From NCBI GenBank assembly GCA_903888515.1, contig CAISTY010000260.1:1-35429 (forward strand): a stretch of DNA of 35,429 nucleotides. Reading direction: 5' to 3'. This DNA comes from Akkermansiaceae bacterium (lineage in GTDB: Bacteria > Verrucomicrobiota > Verrucomicrobiia > Verrucomicrobiales > Akkermansiaceae). Numbering within the stretch: the first letter of the stretch is position 1; each line of letters begins with the position of its first letter. Below, one piece after another: positions 33,928 to 35,429 of this stretch. The notes beneath the pieces are model-generated. The model had not been told where the DNA came from and searched no databases. It was given only the letters and a program-made list of their open reading frames with translations. The translations under genes were made by a program, and so were the position numbers.

Positions 33928-34461
33928 TCATGCAGGTCGCTCGATCTGCGTTTGCAGTAACAAAGGAAGTTCATTCCAAAGTTCGGGATGGGATTCCACC
34001 AATCGCGAGATATCGCCCAAATCCTTGATGCGTTTGCTCTGCCTGCGGCCCTCGGCATTCCAAGCCTTGATTTTGCCTGCAAACGTATCGCGTAACGAAG
34101 CGACCCTCAGCAATATCCCATGAACGTCAGCGGGAACCGCACGAGAAACAAATTCCCGATAGAAATCCTCGGTGCTGAGCTGGAGGCTCACCTTGGAACG
34201 TCCTTTGAAATTCACCGACCATTCGAATCGCGTGGCGGTGAATCCCCCGGCTTGTAGCAGGGTGATGGATTTTTCGATGGATTCGCTGGCAACCACAAAA
34301 TCCACATCCTGAGTTACCATCGGTTCATCCGCCCAGTAATTGACAGCCACCCCATCGATGGCGCACCACGGGATATCCGCCCGCTCGAGGCAATCAATGA
34401 GACGCATGACATCATTCGTGCCACCGGATGTCTGCCACTCGTAAAACTGTTTTGCAGTCAT
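33928..34461 (-). CDS. AbiEii-like nucleotidyltransferase, orphan
   Basis: From the ATG at 34461 this 177-residue protein has a minimal nucleotidyltransferase core: 'LIDCLERADIPWCAIDGVAVNYWADEPMVTQDVDFVVA' with the D-x-D pair (D-V-D) and a preceding G for nucleotide binding. A helical C-terminal half follows ('ASLRDTFAGKIKAW', 'KRIKDLGDISRLVE') typical of AbiEii/DUF6036 proteins. AbiEii toxins add nucleotides to tRNA and stop growth. No AbiEi-type antitoxin lies next to it; the 34462-34952 region has none. An ATG at 34491 gives ten more residues. It may be an orphan remnant, or a solitary DUF6036 protein of other function. The frame itself is convincing. Confidence 0.72.
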   Translation of the reverse strand: MTAKQFYEWQTSGGTNDVMRLIDCLERADIPWCAIDGVAVNYWADEPMVTQDVDFVVASESIEKSITLLQAGGFTATRFEWSVNFKGRSKVSLQLSTEDFYREFVSRAVPADVHGILLRVASLRDTFAGKIKAWNAEGRRQSKRIKDLGDISRLVESHPELWNELPLLLQTQIERPA

Positions 34462-34952
34462 GAGGGTATTCAAACAAGCGACCTGGCCCATGACGAGCGG
34501 TTTTTATGAGTTCCGTCCTTTCGGAGTCGCCAAAGCGCCGGGCGGCAGGCAGGATGCCCCAAGCGCAACATGGCAACGTCAACACTCCGGCATTTTGAGT
34601 CCTCTGCCATGCCTCACAAAACCCCGGGGCCCCGGGGCAGCGCCCCGGGGCGTCTGACAACTTCCGGCGTCGGCATCATCAAACGCCGAAACTACGATGA
34701 TAGCGGACCTGAAACCCGATCAGAGCATGGCAATCTAGCAAAATAGCGACGATGTCAATTTGGGAATCTCATACGATATCAATTCGGCCCGCAACAACAA
34801 GCGTCCCAAACGCCCGGAGGCAGGGATACGCATTTGGTGTTCTATCAAATAAAATTGTAATTTTGAAGGACCGACCCCAAACACGCCTAGAAACAGTGTC
34901 TGTTAGATCCTTGGTAAATGCTTGTTAGTCGAGACTGACCCTAGCGACTCAC
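34462..34952. other. Noncoding stretch with a very GC-rich hairpin
   Basis: About 490 bp hold no convincing gene. GCCCCGGGGC-AGC-GCCCCGGGGC (34629-34651) is a perfect 10-bp stem, with another CCCCGGGG palindrome just before it (34622-34637). The right half (about 34680-34950) turns AT-rich and shows no clear promoter pair; it may hold the promoter of the nucleotidyltransferase gene or decayed sequence. Confidence 0.55.
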
Positions 34953-35243
34953 TCATGGAAAACTCCTGAGCAAATCGGAATTAACAACATTCCCGTCAAT
35001 ATACTCTGTTATTTGCAAACTTCTTTTGTCGATAAAAATGAATTCCTGCCCGTCCTTAATACGCTTCCCATCCTTAACGATATAACAGTAAATCCTGCTC
35101 GGAGTAAATCCCTCGGAAAGCATGTCAGGTGACACCTCGGCACCATTAGCCTCTATGGCAATCATGTGAATTGGCCTAGAAACTGGCGCTTGCTTGCATG
35201 ATGCTAGCATGACAGCAAGCATCCATATGAACACATTTTTCAT
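34953..35243 (-). CDS. Small hypothetical lipoprotein
   Basis: The 96-residue product starts with a lipoprotein signal: MKNVFIWMLAVMLASCKQAP, lipobox LASC, so it should be anchored to a membrane. The rest is a single small beta-rich domain ('IEANGAEVSPDMLSEGF', 'YCYIVKDGKRIKDGQEFIFI') that I do not recognise. A good Shine-Dalgarno (AAGGGAGA) lies about 8 nt before the ATG at 35243, unusual in this window. GC content is clearly lower than in the housekeeping genes. No neighbour suggests a function. Confidence 0.65.
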   Translation of the reverse strand: MKNVFIWMLAVMLASCKQAPVSRPIHMIAIEANGAEVSPDMLSEGFTPSRIYCYIVKDGKRIKDGQEFIFIDKRSLQITEYIDGNVVNSDLLRSFP

Positions 35244-35313
35244 GTTCCGATCTCCCTTCTGGTTCTTTCATATTCAGCCTTCGCATCAATTACTCAACAG
35301 TGGGGAATTCCCC

Positions 35314-35429
35314 TCACGAGGCTAGGCGCCAACCTTCGGCCCTGTCAACATCGAGGTTTTCTGAAATGATTTTCGCCAACGGATTGGTTTTGCGGAAACC
35401 TGCGATAAATTCCGGCAGACATTCGCGCA
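35314..35429 (-). CDS. 3' end of an unknown gene (runs off right edge)
   Basis: An open frame enters from the right edge and stops at TGA 35314-35316. Its 37 visible residues include 'CLPEFIAGFRKTNPLAKIIS' and 'DVDRAEGWRLAS'. The helical, charged pattern looks like protein rather than chance. There is too little to name. It would lie upstream of the small lipoprotein in the same direction, 70 bp apart. Confidence 0.4.
   Translation of the reverse strand, partial: RECLPEFIAGFRKTNPLAKIISENLDVDRAEGWRLAS

Noticed and set aside
34412..34660. 82-codon minus-strand frame over the GC-rich hairpin
   Set aside because: It runs through palindromes and overlaps the nucleotidyltransferase start; looks like translated repeat sequence.

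Overview
The window is most likely from a member of the Verrucomicrobiota, or a close relative in the PVC group. This is an inference. It rests on an RNase HIII of the chlamydial/verrucomicrobial type, a giant TPR/alpha-2-macroglobulin fusion, a DUF6941-like protein, high-GC coding sequence with weak Shine-Dalgarno signals, and heptamer and mini-hairpin intergenic repeats. No rRNA, tRNA or CRISPR array was seen.

Region 1 (about 1-6955, all minus strand) is an accessory defence island that reads as a worn-down type I restriction locus. In transcription order it holds an hsdM remnant (joined 5' and 3' ends, frameshifted), a DUF1016/YhcG protein without its nuclease core but with a LexA-like winged helix, a small PD-(D/E)xK nuclease overlapping it by 4 bp, a 68-codon stub of an AAA ATPase, an intact TrlF-like PHP+SMC ATPase, an intact Schlafen/AlbA_2-type ATP-binding protein, a 28-codon stub that may be the hsdR start, and an IS1634-family transposase running off the left edge. 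Its base composition is lower in GC than the next region.

Region 2 (about 7000-15305) is one minus-strand gene for a 2661-residue exported TPR/macroglobulin protein. It lacks a visible thioester motif, and its N-terminal module recurs at the C-terminus. A block of mini-hairpins lies at its 3' end.

Region 3 (15595-23462) is mostly housekeeping and mostly plus strand: RNase HIII, an HU/IHF-like protein, an RlpA-like lipoprotein, a VapBC toxin-antitoxin pair, threonine synthase preceded by a 12-unit heptamer array, an RlmI-like rRNA methyltransferase, a minus-strand DUF6941-like gene, a roughly 740-bp noncoding stretch with DnaA-box-like sites, and NADP isocitrate dehydrogenase.

Region 4 (23600-33875) is mostly minus strand: an RlmD/TrmA-like methyltransferase, an exported GH32 glycosidase (plus strand, probably acquired), RecQ, the nadC-birA pair, an overlapping Phd/RelE-type toxin-antitoxin pair, YjbQ, a zinc-type alcohol dehydrogenase ending inside a second heptamer array, and an AEC-family permease. 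The right edge (33928-35429) is accessory again: an orphan AbiEii-like nucleotidyltransferase, a noncoding stretch with a very GC-rich hairpin, a small lipoprotein, and the 3' end of an unknown gene.

The leading candidate for something new is the 664-6459 island. An intact TrlF + AlbA_2 pair is combined with a DUF1016 protein that has lost its catalytic core in frame and is translationally coupled to a separate small nuclease.
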